Shown here in pieces: positions 35,201-47,799 of a stretch of 64,000 bases of DNA; the stretch's first letter is position 1; each line of letters starts with the position of its first letter. Under the pieces are notes generated by a model. The model was given only the letters and a program-made list of their open reading frames with translations, was not told the DNA's origin and did no database searches. Source of the stretch: Prostheceraeus crozeri (taxonomy: Eukaryota; Platyhelminthes; Polycladida; Euryleptidae); contig CAJQUW010012439.1 of assembly GCA_907163375.1 (NCBI GenBank), positions 124,001 through 188,000 of the forward strand, written 5' to 3'. The position numbers were made by a program, and so were the translations under genes.

Positions 35201-35597
35201 CTTACTACGTTCGTTTCTTCTTTAAAGGGGGAAGTGTTGTGACGCTTTGACAGTTTTACTCTATGATCACAAGTATAAACAATTACTCCTTGTTTATCTA
35301 CGTTAATTATTGTTGTCATACTACACTTCTAACAACGTCTAAACAAGTCGGTTTTAAAATCAGACTTTCAATATTTCTGCTTGTAACCGTTGCACTTAAC
35401 ATCCTTGCTTTACGTCGTTGTAACTTTAACTTCGAGCATTATAATTTACTTCGAATTACTCCGGTGAGTTTTAAGTTCATTATATAAGGTCAGAGCAATT
35501 GGTACATTACCTCATCTTTCGGCATTCCGCTCATAATCCATAATTCGGCAATTCAATTCATTTCAATACATACTTCAGTTAAATACAATACGCAACA
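32290..35597 (+). mobile_element. Ty3/Gypsy LTR retrotransposon fossil, 5'-truncated
   Basis: Parts in order: reverse transcriptase (32300-33110), with recognisable RT boxes around FSKVDLENALLQIPL, LPFGWHVSS and YQDDLL; RNase H (33240-33560); integrase zinc finger and core (33850-34540), with DYAGPF, VSDNGTHF and GLAENF around the acidic triad; a Pro/Ala/Ser/Val-rich tail (34740-34960); polypurine tract at about 35224-35234; and one LTR (35235-35597). The 5' LTR, gag and protease regions are absent here. The element is broken, with a few breaks in pol. Motif conservation suggests a moderately old insertion. A Mag-like lineage is possible from the TGTTGTGACG LTR start but was not tested. Confidence 0.85.
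35235..35597 (+). repeat. 3' LTR of the Gypsy fossil, about 363 bp
   Basis: Starts TGTTGTGACGCTTTGACAG right after a purine tract and ends at a CAACA, giving TG...CA ends. A TATATAAGG box at about 35483 would be its promoter. No second copy of this LTR was seen in the window, so its partner is lost or outside. Confidence 0.65.
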
Positions 35598-36837
35598 ATT
35601 TCTTGAAGACAAAATGTAAAACTTTCAAAGAACTTCTTTCCTTTTCCTTGATGAGAGGAGCACACTAACGCAAGAGGTTATCCCTGACGAAAATTAGCTG
35701 AAAACCAGCTTTGGTGCTATAAATTAGAATGCTGCTGAAAATCGGCTGATTCTGTTGAAGGTTCGCGTTCGCCATAACTTCGAAATTTTGATGGTTCTTT
35801 CGAACGAAACATTCTGTAACACACAGAATGTATGTAAACTCATAAAGTTCATCGTGTGATTTCCAAAATCGTGAAGGGTATACCATTAAGAAGTAGGTGA
35901 TGTCTCGCTTAACCTTTAAGATGGCGAGGAACTCCTCAGAATCAGAACCTCTTCCACATCAGAAAGATCAGGCTACAGAACTTACTTAACCTGCATCGGA
36001 ATTGAAATGGGAAATGGTTGAAATGCCGTAGACAGCATCGCTGTTTAGAAACCTCTTGGTTGAAAAATGTACCACGTCACACTCTGGAAATAATGCATCT
36101 CTATATAGAATACGGTACCGGTACCTTGTCCTTGACAACATCTTCAAATGCCTTCCCTTTGCCAAACAGTGCAATGCTGTTAATAAAACAAGTAGCCAAC
36201 AATTGCAAAAACCTTTTTGATTTATGGAGTCTCAACTTCCATCCTTGCAGTTTTACCATCTATATCACTAATTTGTCCGACAGAATGCTCAAGAAGCAAT
36301 TCAACTAGATGGCCATATCACCGATACTCGGGTCAGCAACATCAAAATATAAAGTTCAACGTCACAATCTCATGTATGCTTGACGGCTATACCCTTATAC
36401 ATTTCATCAGTGGGTGTCTGCATTTCCTGCAAACTTCCACGTCTTGATCACTTTTTAGTGAGGAATGAACAGAGCAAAAGTACTATAACTTGTCATGCTA
36501 GAAAGTGCTTTCCCAATATACACGTTTAATGAATAACCAAGGTAAAACTTCAATCGGTGCGACCAAATGTCCCTCTACATACGCTTGAATTGCACAGAAA
36601 CGCAAAGATGTCTTTAACCTAACTGTAGATAATAATGATCTGTCTCTTTTTATCAAAAACAGCTAAATAGAAAGTCCTACAGAAATGTAAGTTTGCATTT
36701 TCAGTACTTATTTCTGATAATGATTACTGGTTCAACTGATAACTGCATACGATTGCAGTTCTGAATTACTCATTTGAGAATATCAGTCCACAGAAGGAAG
36801 ATGTGGCACATATCGAGATCAACTATCATCAAGAATC
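35598..36837. other. no feature recognised
   Basis: AT-rich DNA between the Gypsy LTR and the Mutator-like MITE. No domain-bearing frame was seen. Confidence 0.5.
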
Positions 36838-36846
36838 GTTTATTGA

Positions 36847-37365
36847 GGGTGTAGATAAAATCCGAACAACAGATCAATTCCGAACAACGAAAATCTAATC
36901 GAAGCTGGCTAAATATTGCGCCGAACATTCTAGATTTGATTAGAAAATGGTTAATTTTATCTGTCAGTCACCTTTAATCCGCAAAAAGTCATAAAATTAT
37001 ATTCCGAAGAAATTCGAAGAAGTCCGAACAACCAAAGGGTAAAAGGGAAACTTTTAGTAGTTTAGAGGGGAATTATAGCACGAAAGCAATGAAGGTCAAT
37101 CATAATTGCGTAGAACAAAGAACGTCCTGTGCTTGAAACCGCATACTCATTGTTCCGTTTTTGTTCGGTGGTATTATAGATGTTCGGAGGTGTTCGGGTT
37201 TGATCGGAATGTAATTTTATGACTTTTTTGCGGATTAAAGTTGACTGACAGACAGAATTAACCACTTTCTAATGAAATCTAGAATGTTCGGCGCAATATT
37301 TTACCAGCTTCGAGTAGATTTTCGTTGTTCGGAATTCATTTGTTGTTCGGATTTTATCTACACCC
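36847..37365. mobile_element. Mutator-like MITE, 519 bp, long inverted repeats, 9-bp target duplication
   Basis: The target duplication GTTTATTGA is perfect (36838-36846 and 37366-37374). Both ends begin GGGTGTAGATAAAATCCG, and the inverted arms stay alignable for roughly 180 bases (AACGAAAATCTA, GCGCCGAACATTCTAGA, CGGATTAAAG). The TCCGAACAA word is repeated several times in the arms. Long arms with a 9-bp duplication fit MULEs. No coding capacity. Confidence 0.85.
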
Positions 37366-37374
37366 GTTTATTGA

Positions 37375-38389
37375 AAAATTGCTAGGACCTGAAGGATGGG
37401 ATTCGTTTTGTCCAAATAGTATTCTAAAATAATTAATAGGTAATTTAAACAAAAAAATGACAAAAATGCATTCAGCACATGTCCAAATTTTTGCCTTTGT
37501 CTATCAAGTTTGCCTTGAGGATCTCCATCATTTGTTTGGAGAATATCAAATACAATGAAACTGTGCTTCACGATCACCTGGTTCAATGTTTAGTCGAGAC
37601 ATTAAAGTAATGCAGTGGAAGATTGTGGACGTTTAGGCGGTCAACTTTAATTAGACACATGGAGTAAGTATGTTAGGTAGAGTGGTAACTCTGCATGGAT
37701 ACACTTTCGATTGTATTAAATAAACTCGAGGAGGAAACAGATCGCAATTGTTTCCAAATGTGAGAAGCAAATCTTTGAGGTTTTGAAAGAGTTACCACGG
37801 AAATTACTGAACATGATTGTAGTCATGATTGTAGTGCAGAACGAATGATAGCATTTTACAGATCCCATCGAGTAAGGATATATAGGTAGGGTGTCGACTC
37901 AAAAAGCATGTGTATGCAGTGAAAATTTTCATATCAAAAGATTCAGTTTTTTGCGGAGATTACGCTCCCGTGGTCAAAAAAATTATTTGAGCAATTTTTA
38001 AAAAAAGTCAAAATTTGCCAATTTATATACTGCCGAGATGACTCTCCCATATAAGTAGGTTGAAACAAGTCGGATATCAAAAAGAATGAATATTTTCTAA
38101 TAAGCATCCTAACTAAGCGGAAATCATGCTGATTATCAAGGGAATTTCATGATCCGCATTACAATGGAAGTCCATGAAAAAGTCATGATATTATTCGTGC
38201 TTTCTTGGCTAATATTTCAAGTTCTTTAATTCAATTTTTACCGGCATGATTTTTATGATTCACTAAATTCATGTTTCATTTCTTGAATCTGAATCCCATT
38301 TACATCTTTCAGAGCTAATTGACATCATTGTCTTTGATCGTGATTTTGCTCTGTCAATGGCAGGTTGCTTATGATATGATCACGCTTAG
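37375..38389. other. no feature recognised
   Basis: AT-rich. The minus-strand frame at 37368-37586 has no domain. Confidence 0.5.
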
Positions 38390-38965
38390 TGATGAAAATT
38401 TTCCGGAAAATTTTGAATCAAAATTTTTCATGAAAAATTTTGAAAGTTCTGATTTTTTGTGGTAGGCCCTACGCTTTGACCGCTTCCACAGCCGAGGCAG
38501 CTACGCACCAATAGAATGGGTCTAAAACTGGTGATTTTGATCATTATTTTGAATAAAACGATTTTGAAAAATGAAAAATTTGAATTTTTGTGATATAATT
38601 TTTACGTTTTTTATCACAGCCGAGGCATAGACACATCAACAGAATTGTTCTAAAACTCTTGATTTCATCATATCATTTCGATTAAAACAATCGTAGCAAA
38701 CGAATCCCGTCCGCGGATCTTTGAGCATTCCTTAGCCACGTACGTGGCTTGTGGCAATTTGTTGGCATTTTTAATATTATAACGCAGACATCTTTTGGGA
38801 CAACGTGAATTTTTTTCCTTTACAATAGGGGTATAATTTCATGCATTGTGAAAGGGAACAAAAATAATGCACTTTATTTGGCAGTTTCTTTATGGCTTGA
38901 AAGTTAAGCTTTATTATGCAGCCTTGATTGCCAGTTGATTGCAATGATAGCCTACAAATTCTCCA
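38390..38965. repeat. dispersed repeat, copy 1 (AGTGATGAAAATTTTCCGG type)
   Basis: Begins AGTGATGAAAATTTTCCGG and contains GCCGAGGCAGCTACG, CCGTCCGCGGATC and AAGCTTTATTATGCAGC. The same order occurs at 39766-40170. This copy carries an internal duplication of the CACAGCCGAGGCA block, making it longer. Confidence 0.75.
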
Positions 38966-39030
38966 TCCCCTTAGTAGCCCAGCCATGGACACAGAATCCA
39001 TGATCGATGATTCCAATAAATCCATGGAAA

Positions 39031-39416
39031 ATTCAAAATTGAAAATCATTGTTGGTAGGCATGTTTAATGATTGGAAAGCTTATATGCATTGTCAAAATT
39101 CATCGATCATCATTATTGAACCAAAAATACGCAATTGTAATATCTTAGAAACTTGCATTGATGATTCATGCATGAATCTCGGTTAAACATTGATGATAAA
39201 TTCGCATTGATAAAATAAAGATTATTCAAAATTGAAAATCATTGTTGGTAAGCACGTTTAATGATTGGAAAGCTTATATGCATTGTCAAAATACATCGAT
39301 TGTCATTATTGAACCAAAAATACGCAATTATAATATCTTAAAAACTTGCATTGATGATTGATGCATAAATCTCGGTTAAACATTGATGATAAATTCGCAT
39401 TGATAAAATAAAGATT
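39031..39416. repeat. tandem duplication, 2 x 193 bp
   Basis: Copies 39031-39223 and 39224-39416, both starting ATTCAAAATTGAAAATCATT and ending in GATAAAATAAAGATT. A few substitutions separate them, so the duplication is older than the 274-bp one at 18.2 kb. Confidence 0.9.
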
Positions 39417-39765
39417 ATTCTTTTCAATTCTTACAGTATTCCCGGGTTGAAAAACCGAGATAATTTATCTAATATATGACTGATGGTGATAAATTTTACA
39501 AATATTAGATAATTGTTTTATGAAACAATCAAATACTGGATATGTGACAAATATTATTATAGTCACCTATAAATGTTCATACCTGAAACATTTTACAAAT
39601 ATTTATAAATTAATTTGTCGATGTAGCAAAAATATTTCTGCATACTTATGTAATGTTAGAATTAAACAGTGCAGTAAGCGGAGTTCTGAACTCGTCTGTT
39701 TAGCTACATGATAACAATGTTTAAGTCAAATAATTGAAAATCACAACTTTTTATCACTATAGCTA

Positions 39766-40742
39766 GTGATGAAAATTTTCCGGAAAATTATGGAAAATTT
39801 TGGAAAATTTTGAAAGTTTTGATTTTTTGACAGGCCCTATCATTTGAGCGCTTCCACTGCCGAGGCAGCTGCGTACCAATAAATTGGGTCCAAAACTCGA
39901 TCTTGATTTCATCATTATTTCGATTAAGCGGTCATAGCAATACGATTTCCGTCCGCGGATTTTTGAACATTCCTTTGCCACCATTTTTAATTATCACACA
40001 GACACCGTTTGGGATAACGTGAATCTTACTTTACAAAACGTATATAATTTCATGCAATGTGAAAGATCTGGAGCAAAAATAATGTACTTCATTTTGGAGT
40101 CTGCTAATTGTTAGCTTCAAGGTTAAGCTTTATTATGCAGCGTTGATCATAGTGATGCAAATTCTCCATATGTTGATGAACATGTGATGAAATGTAAGCA
40201 TACACAGTCCACGCAGCATTCATGAGCGACCATATTGGAAGATACTCGTGAGATATTTGGAAACTAAAGATATGTGTGATGAGTAAAAGAATATCTATGA
40301 TAGCTTCAAACCTCTGGCCTATTGTCCGATATCTTCGTTGAGGATACACATCCTCCATCTGGTTCAGATGGTTCAGATAGTTTCAACTCGATTTCAGATC
40401 TGCCCAAATGAATTTCAGATATGATCCAGATGAATTGGATATCTCCACTTGAATTAAAGATCTTTTCAAAGTTGAGCTTGTGACAGCTATCTGAAATTCA
40501 GCTAGAGAAATCTGAAATCCATATCTTATGTCTGAAATTTTGGAAAATCAGAAATACATGGAAAAGGTGCAGTTGGTGCCAAAAGTTAACATAGAGGGAT
40601 GATAGAGAAGTTTTCGGACTTTGAATATTACATAGTCTTTTCAAACGACTGTAATAAGTCTCCCAAAACAAAGGAAAAACGTCAATCACCGAAAAATAAA
40701 TTTCAAAATTTTCCATTTGCATCACTATCACTAGCCAGCAGC
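39766..40742. mobile_element. possible non-autonomous DNA element with CTAGTGAT ends; carries repeat copy 2
   Basis: The left end CTAGTGATGAAAATTTTCC (from about 39764) is mirrored by the reverse complement of 40712-40742, which reads GGCTAGTGATAGTGATGCAA then GGAAAATTTT. The left 380 bases are the second copy of the 38390 repeat. The interior near 40360-40520 is rich in CAGAT/TCTGAAAT words in both orientations. No clear target duplication or transposase. Confidence 0.35.
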
Positions 40743-41265
40743 TGGTGTCAAAACGGAACCGAATCTCCTAGACAAATACGTGAACAATGGAATTGAACTT
40801 GAACAGTGTAACTTGCAATAGCGAAGGAGCAGTGTCTGTAATATCTTCACATCACATTGAAGTCGATGAACATGCAGTTTGATTTCACAGACAAGCACAA
40901 TAGCAGCACCCATATTCCCCATACTTCATTAATAATTGCAGCTCTTACATTAATATGAGCGTTTGTTTCTTCCTTGCATGCCTTAAGTCAAGGACTTCTG
41001 CATAATACGATCGAGTGACCTTATAACAGCATCAATCTTGCCTTACACGTGGGATCATTGCTTTATAGAGTGACTCACGCATAGTGTGCGCGTGTCCTCG
41101 CCGTCTTTGGCGCGCATTGACTTATTTTGCGTTTTTTTAACAATGCGTGAACTTCCTGTCTGACCATACTGCTGCGCTCGTTTCGATATGCGCTCCTCAG
41201 TCGAACAGAGGGGCTGTGAATTGTAAAGGTTTCACTGGATGTGCTAACGATTTTTCATGCTGACT
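40743..41265. other. no gene; locally CpG-rich stretch
   Basis: About 41040-41220 is richer in CG dinucleotides than its surroundings (GTGCGCGTG, GGCGCGC, GCGCTCG) and has an AP-1-like TGACTCA near 41070. This might be a small promoter or enhancer, but no flanking gene was recognised. Confidence 0.3.
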
Positions 41266-41273
41266 CTTTACAT

Positions 41274-43569
41274 CAGGGCTGTGGAGCCGGAGCCGAGCCG
41301 GAGCCGATTTATCACAAAAGCTCCGGCTCCGGCTCCGATAGTTTGAGCTTTGACATAAATCTAGAATTTTGAAAGTTATTAATTGGCATCATAAAAAAAT
41401 TAAATCATTTGAAATCTAAAGATATGTCTTTTAAGTATACCAATTATCTGTCCTCCACGATATCTTTCTTTGCAGTTGCCGCCTTCTTTTGTATTATATT
41501 TATTATATATTTACACACATGTGTAATATTTTTTTATTGCATATGTTTCGTAAGACTAATTTCCATATTGACAACGTATTCTCCAAAATCCATTAATTTG
41601 AAGACTTGTTATATGCATGCTAACTAGATGATTGTAGATTCCTAGAGACAAGTCGCCTGTCATTTATGTACACATTTCCAGTTCAGTCAGCAAAGATAAT
41701 ATAGCTACATTTCTTGCGCAATGTCTTAAATCTAATACGGTTACTATGTAGGCTATCATCTATCGGTATGGCTACTGGCAGAAGCTACTGGCATCTGTGA
41801 CAATGCCAATTTCCTTAGATTGTATTGTAGGCTCTTGTGCAGTCCCCCCACCTACATTTTTCAAAACAATCGATTATTCAATTTGATCAATTTTGATTGG
41901 AGGGAACTCTTCACACTCACACGAATGACCTGACTACAAGTCCTTTCATGGCTATAGCAATAAGCGACCCAGTCACTTCTAGTAGCGCCCTATTATTTTA
42001 AAGGTATCTCATTCACAATGAATTTCCTTTGACTTCAAAATTCAAAGGGTAGTCTATATTTCAATGCGAAAAACCCGAAGGCAAATTACAATGTTGACTT
42101 GCTGACGAAGTTTGCGACCATGACATCGCAATTACCCACGTAGATTTTTACAACAGCACGGAATGCTTCACTCAAACCGGTGATGCTGAAACGGACATCC
42201 AATGGTGCTGCATCTTTTGACCAGAGAAAAAATGGGGGGGGAGACTGCACAAGAGCCGTATCGTGTAATAATATTTCCCCAAATGTCATAGACCTGTGGA
42301 TTTCAAGAATTTTCATTATTATTTTTTCCGTCTGTCAACACTTAATGCTGATATCATGCTGACTTATATGTAAACAATAAAAAAAGACTGAGACGCTCTC
42401 AATAATGGCGCCTTTTGACCTCCCTTTTCTATTGTCTGTGACATTAAACCGCACGCGCATTCGAAAGCTAGCAAAGTTGGGATTTCTGCTCGGTGCTCGC
42501 AGTCAAATTTTTATTATGCATAGCACCCTGCAACATACTGTGTGATACTCCGAGTTCAGTTTCATCAGCATAACCATCATCAGAGGAATAGTGGTAATGT
42601 GTTATACATAAATTGAATATAATAATATACATGAATCATTGATGAATTATTTAGTGCAACTTTACGCCATAATGAAAAATACGAAATTAATATAATGTAA
42701 GTTAGGCCTTAACTTATTAAGTATGATGCATAGAATTACAAAACTTGTCCTAAATTAGATATTTTTAATTTTTTAAGTATAATTTTCAATTGTACATTTC
42801 TAGCCTACACTGCAATGAGGCTATCTAAATTACAATTTCTACAGATGATGTGTCGTGGGCATATTATTCATGATCCACCGATCATATTATTCATGGACCA
42901 ACAGACTATTGAATAAAGGCAATAACAATAACAACCTAAGCTAGCCTATATACACTTTAATATTCAATAAAGCAATTGATATCTTTATTGATACGGTATA
43001 TTTGGCTATATAGCCGATACCCTTTCCATGTTCGAGTAGATACAGGCCCTATAGGCTATTTAGAGGCATACGCTATCCAGTTTCATATTCAAGCTTTGTT
43101 AAAAAACCTATACTACTATTCGGCCCCTGTGACGGCTATTTGGGTATATCATCATCACTCATGTGGTCTTATTTAATGTAGCCTCGTAGTAGACTGGTTG
43201 CAGGCTAGGCCAATTTATATTTAGCCAGTGTGGGAGATCTTTATCTAATTTAACCAATCCTGGCTATAACTTTAATTTATCTTTCAGAGAGAGTCAATTC
43301 ATGCAAAAATATATGACAAGTATGTTATTTGTCATTATATTAGGCTATTATCATTTTTATTATTAACTTAAGTCGTTGCTTGTTAATGAAAACTAATTTG
43401 ATGATTGTAGCAAGCCTTTAAAGGTCACACCGTTATCCAAAAAACCCGTTCAACGGATCCAGGATAACCAGCATAGATAGAACCTGAATTTGAAGTCGGA
43501 GCCGGAGCCTTTCACATCACTGTCGTGGAGCCGGAGCCGATGAGATAACGCATCGGCTCCACAGCCCTG
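41274..43569. mobile_element. non-autonomous hAT element, 2.3 kb, 8-bp target duplication
   Basis: The target duplication CTTTACAT is perfect (41266-41273 and 43570-43577). The left end starts CAGGGCTGTGGAGCCGGAG. The right end, reverse complemented, starts CAGGGCTGTGGAGCCGATG. CAGGG ends with an 8-bp duplication define hAT. Both subterminal regions carry repeated GGAGCCG/CGGCTCC hexamers (41282-41332 and 43498-43560) able to fold back and possibly to bind transposase. The AT-rich interior has no transposase. Confidence 0.88.
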
Positions 43570-43577
43570 CTTTACAT

Positions 43578-46134
43578 TGGCAAACTATGATTTCGTGAAG
43601 TTTCTTCGAATTAAGCGAAATATGATAGAAGTGTGAATCGAATACCTGTGTGACTCAATTTCTGCCGATTCTCTCAAGTTTACGTGCTGGTAAGGATAGA
43701 GCCGAGGCCACGTAAAAGAAGGTAAGACGATCACTCATGCTACAAACCAAGTTATTATTCCATGAAGTGTGAGTTAAATTGTATTTTAGCTGTAAGCGCA
43801 CACCTTCATGGTCTTCTTTTTTGAAATAATGTGCTTGAGATTGAAAAAAAATTTAACATTTTTTCTAGACCTACCGGTGCTAAAGTTTTAGATTTAAAAA
43901 CAATGAATGTTTTTCTGAAATTCAGTAGGAAAGTTCAAGCGTCGCATCATTTTCAGCGTGATCATTTTTATACTGTCCTTCAATTGAAGGTTCCATTTCT
44001 TCTTCTCACTCTGACCCGGGTGTCATTCGGGAATAGATATTGGAGAATGTAACACGGCTGTTTTAGACTGGGTAGGAATTCAAAAACAGCTTATGTTTTA
44101 CTCCTTGTTCATCCGGTAGATGTAATGTGTACTAGGTTTACAGCATCAAGGTTTCAGGTAGTATCAGCAAGGAAACCAAGTAGGCCTATTGATAGAGGGT
44201 AACATTATAAATTGGAAATTAGTAAGACTTCCGGAATTTTTTTTAGTGTCATGCTAAAATCATGAGTTAATGAAATTGAAAAATATGATATTATGATATA
44301 CTATAAAATGAACCAACACATGAGGTCTTGAAATGAAACCTTATTTTCTCAACCACTGAAACGAATTTTAATGCGCACATTCTGCGGTCATGAATCAAAA
44401 CAATTCAGAAAGCAGCGCCACTGCACTCGGTTTATACAGCATGTTTGAGACGAATAGTAGGTGGATACTTTCTTTTTTTAGATGGGGCTGCATGAATCCA
44501 AATGGTCCCATCCCCTGATTAAGAAATAGGGCTCAAGCTAGCTACATTAGACGGCTGACCAAATGGACCTCATTTGTCATTTAGCAAGTTATAAAAGCAA
44601 GTCGTTTAATTTTCATAACGACTAATATGTCAGAGCTTCCGAATGTTTTGCAATCCTGGATATTTTGTGGCAAATGATATTGATCGGCAGTCGCGGGTAT
44701 AATACTGAGTCTATTGTGAAGTACTTATGTTGCATTCTTAATATTTTTTTGAATTGTGTTTGCATGCAATACATTATTATAATTATGTTTGCTTCTATTT
44801 GTTGAATATCTATTTTATATTTCCTACTTATTGTCAAAGTGAATGTATTTTGAACCAGTCCTCAGTATGTGGATTGTGCCATTTAAGTCAACATGTAATT
44901 TGTGTCACAATATACGGGTTCTCTGTTATGACAATCATGTACTACCGGTATCTACTTAGTTTGGGGGAGGAGTGTAGTCACATCCATGCACTGGTTGACT
45001 GGATTATCATCACCTCGATAGAATTCAATAGTAATCAATAACTTGATACAGTAATGTGTAATACAATAACTGGAATTCAGTAATATTTTGCTGAAAACAT
45101 TTTAAACATATTCATCACTCAAAAATTTTAAATTGATAAGATTTCAATACCGCGTTGAACCAGCCCTTGCTCCCAAGACTATAAATTCACTGTCATATAT
45201 TCAACCAGTATTTAACAGAATTCTGTGGTGACTATTTGGCACCACACATTTTTATTGTCTATTTAATTGCTTTTATTTTGACTACAACCAATTAAGTCTT
45301 CTATGAAATCCTCGCACGACGACTTACAGTCGTTGGCAGCTCAGAACTAATTTATAACGAGGTCATCTAAGGATCACTTATCAAAAGTAGCGGGCACTAT
45401 AGCAGATCTTGGGTCTTCATAATTCAGTTTAGACAACTAAGAAGTTTCTCAATCATACTGAATTTATTGGTCATTCTTATTTGCGAATGATTGTAGAATT
45501 TAAATTTAAAAATTAAATACCATGACTACAGCCTCCAAAAATTGATATTGATAGAGAGCATGCAACTTCGCATAACAGGGATGAAAATCTTTAGCGGATA
45601 CGCGTTTCCGCCAGTGTCCCTTGAAAGGCTATAATGAATTTTTTTCAATTTTCTATTTAGGGCCCACGGAATTCTAGAAGATTCCGTGTTAGGGCCCTTC
45701 AAAAGTTGATTTTTTGTCAGAGCCCCTAATTGCCCGTTTTCAAACCCGCATATAGGTAATGTACGTTTATGTAGGCCGACCAATTAATTACAATAACTTT
45801 ATCCAAAAAATCAAATGGATTGTCAGCTTAATTTCGTCAATTGAGAAATTAATTAGTTGCACCTAATTGTAGCAATTATTTGAAATTAATTTTTCATGGC
45901 CCCTGTTTATCAGTGATGTTTGCGCTCGGTGAAGGTTTCTTTCTTGAAGACCATTATTTATCAGGGTGCAGTCAGAATTCAGGTAACATCTAAATCTGCT
46001 TGTCGTCGGTAAAAGGATAAAGGAGCTTAGCGGACGATAACTGATTTATTGTCTTGTATATCTTTCGTATCACCTGTTTTTCAAGTGAAATCAAATATAT
46101 GTAAGCCGTCAAGTTTGGAGGTTCGTCCAAGTAA
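43578..46134. other. mostly unrecognised; one GC hairpin
   Basis: No domain-bearing frame was found. At 45659-45697 a perfect-stemmed hairpin pairs AGGGCCCACGGAAT with ATTCCGTG-TT-AGGGCCCT. It may be a terminal or internal repeat of the decayed hAT whose transposase remnant follows at 46.14 kb, but a matching end was not confirmed. Confidence 0.4.
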
Positions 46135-46314
46135 ATGCAGATGAAAACGTCTTTGTGGAAATTTGCTGAGCTTGCAGCTGCTGTCCACAGTTGCCCTCCA
46201 TCCAGTGCTGGTACGGAGCGAGTATTCAGCTTATACGCACCGACACACAAAACTGAGAAACCGTCTTTCACACCCCGTGTTGTGAAGATTGTAACAGTTC
46301 AGTTAGCTCTATAG
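46135..46314 (+). pseudogene. hAT transposase C-terminal dimerisation fragment
   Basis: A 59-codon frame ending in TAG at 46312 contains WKFAELAAAV, then CPPSSAGTERVFSLYAP. This is the hAT C-terminal signature (L-xPxSSAxxERVFS). Upstream DDE/RNase-H-like parts are not recognisable in frame, so it is a fragment. The element boundaries are unknown; it is unrelated in position to the complete 2.3-kb hAT at 41.3-43.6 kb. Confidence 0.8.
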
Positions 46315-47799
46315 ATGATGACATTGACTTTATGGTGAACGAGTGAAGGATTGTATTTTTGTAATGATTGGGGCCGTCTATGGTTTGGCATCTTGTTCAA
46401 AAGTCTACTCATATTGCGTTTTATATTTATGTAGGGCCCATATTAAGTAAGAAGATGATGCAAATTTATGTAGAGATCAGGAGTTGTTATGTTTGAGGAC
46501 TTTTGCACTAGTAAATTGTATTTTTTAATTGTTTTCTGACTTTCGTTAAATACACCGTATGTTCTAACAGTTTTTCAACAGATATCCTGATATTATATTA
46601 CATGTAGGCCTAATTCTTCTGTTTATATTTGTGCCTTCTGTTGAGAATTTCTGTCAATTTCAGACTGATCAAACCAAATATATATTTGCGCAGCGAGTAC
46701 ATGTGCATGTATTCCAAATCTGGGCATTATCAAAACTTGACATGACTAGACTAATCCGGATGTCCCATTGACCTTGAACAGCCCGGTTAATATCAAATGA
46801 GTAGTAACCCCCTCCCAAAAGGAAGTGCACAAATGAGGAGCACTGAGTCATCATGCTGACTCAGGGCCCCCCCTCTGGAAGCCAGAAAGAGAGATGGCCA
46901 AGATGTGCTGGGAGGAATGGGTCCGGTGAGGATAAAACTGTTCCCTACCCCCCTCCCCCCGGAAGGAACCCGCTGGGCAAAGATGCTCACTATTCGCTGG
47001 CTTTTAGTGAAGCGAGCAAGCGATGTACTGAGCTAGCGATATGCATTTTCGAGTAGATGGCTATTGCCAAACCGCAAATTTATTGGCTTACTTTTTGTGC
47101 ACTGGCCCCAAAATTTAAAAGATAGCTAACTCTACTGGCAAAGCCAAAATTCGCCAGACTTCTTGTCACCTGACTATATAGATCGCTATTGCTAAAGCCA
47201 ATGTTGTCTAACTTTTATGACCACTATAGCCTACATCCCTGGGTTTGTTTTAAAACACATTCTGTTGTTTGAAAGTCGCATAGATGGTGTGAGCAAAATG
47301 CAAATAGTGTACGTTAGCGCTAAGCTTTTTTATCGAAAAATGCAGATTCATTGTAGTTATATCCATTAATTTCTTGATGTCATCAAAGAGGTAATTAGAG
47401 TGCGCCTTCTGCCGTATGATTATAATATAATTGCTATAGCCTAATCATTTTGTCATGAAACATAATGGAAATTCCGTTCTAACATGTCGTCATTTGTCCT
47501 TAAAAGATCAGTGTTCAGAAATCCATTATTGATGGTTCTAATCCATTATTGAAGGAACCAAAGTAGACAGCTATTCAATTACAATAATCCAAGCAATTGT
47601 AACTGAACTGAAATGTCGAATAATGAACTGAACCTAGTGTCGAATAATGAAGATACGTTCTAAGAGCGACTGTTATCCTGCTTGCAAGTCAATGCAGATG
47701 ACAGTGATTCATCAATACTTTTGAAGATTTTATGTTTCAATCAAGTTTGTTTTAAATATAGGTAAAATAAAATCGCTACCAAACATACATCTGACAGCA
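46315..47799. other. no gene; a C-rich patch
   Basis: 46860-46975 holds GGGCCCCCCCTC and CCCCCCTCCCCCCGG runs, unlike the surroundings. This may be part of a repeat. Nothing else was recognised. Confidence 0.45.

Noticed and set aside
35235-35597. A matching 5' LTR within the window
   Set aside because: Searched by eye upstream of 32.3 kb for the TGTTGTGACGC start and interior words; none found.
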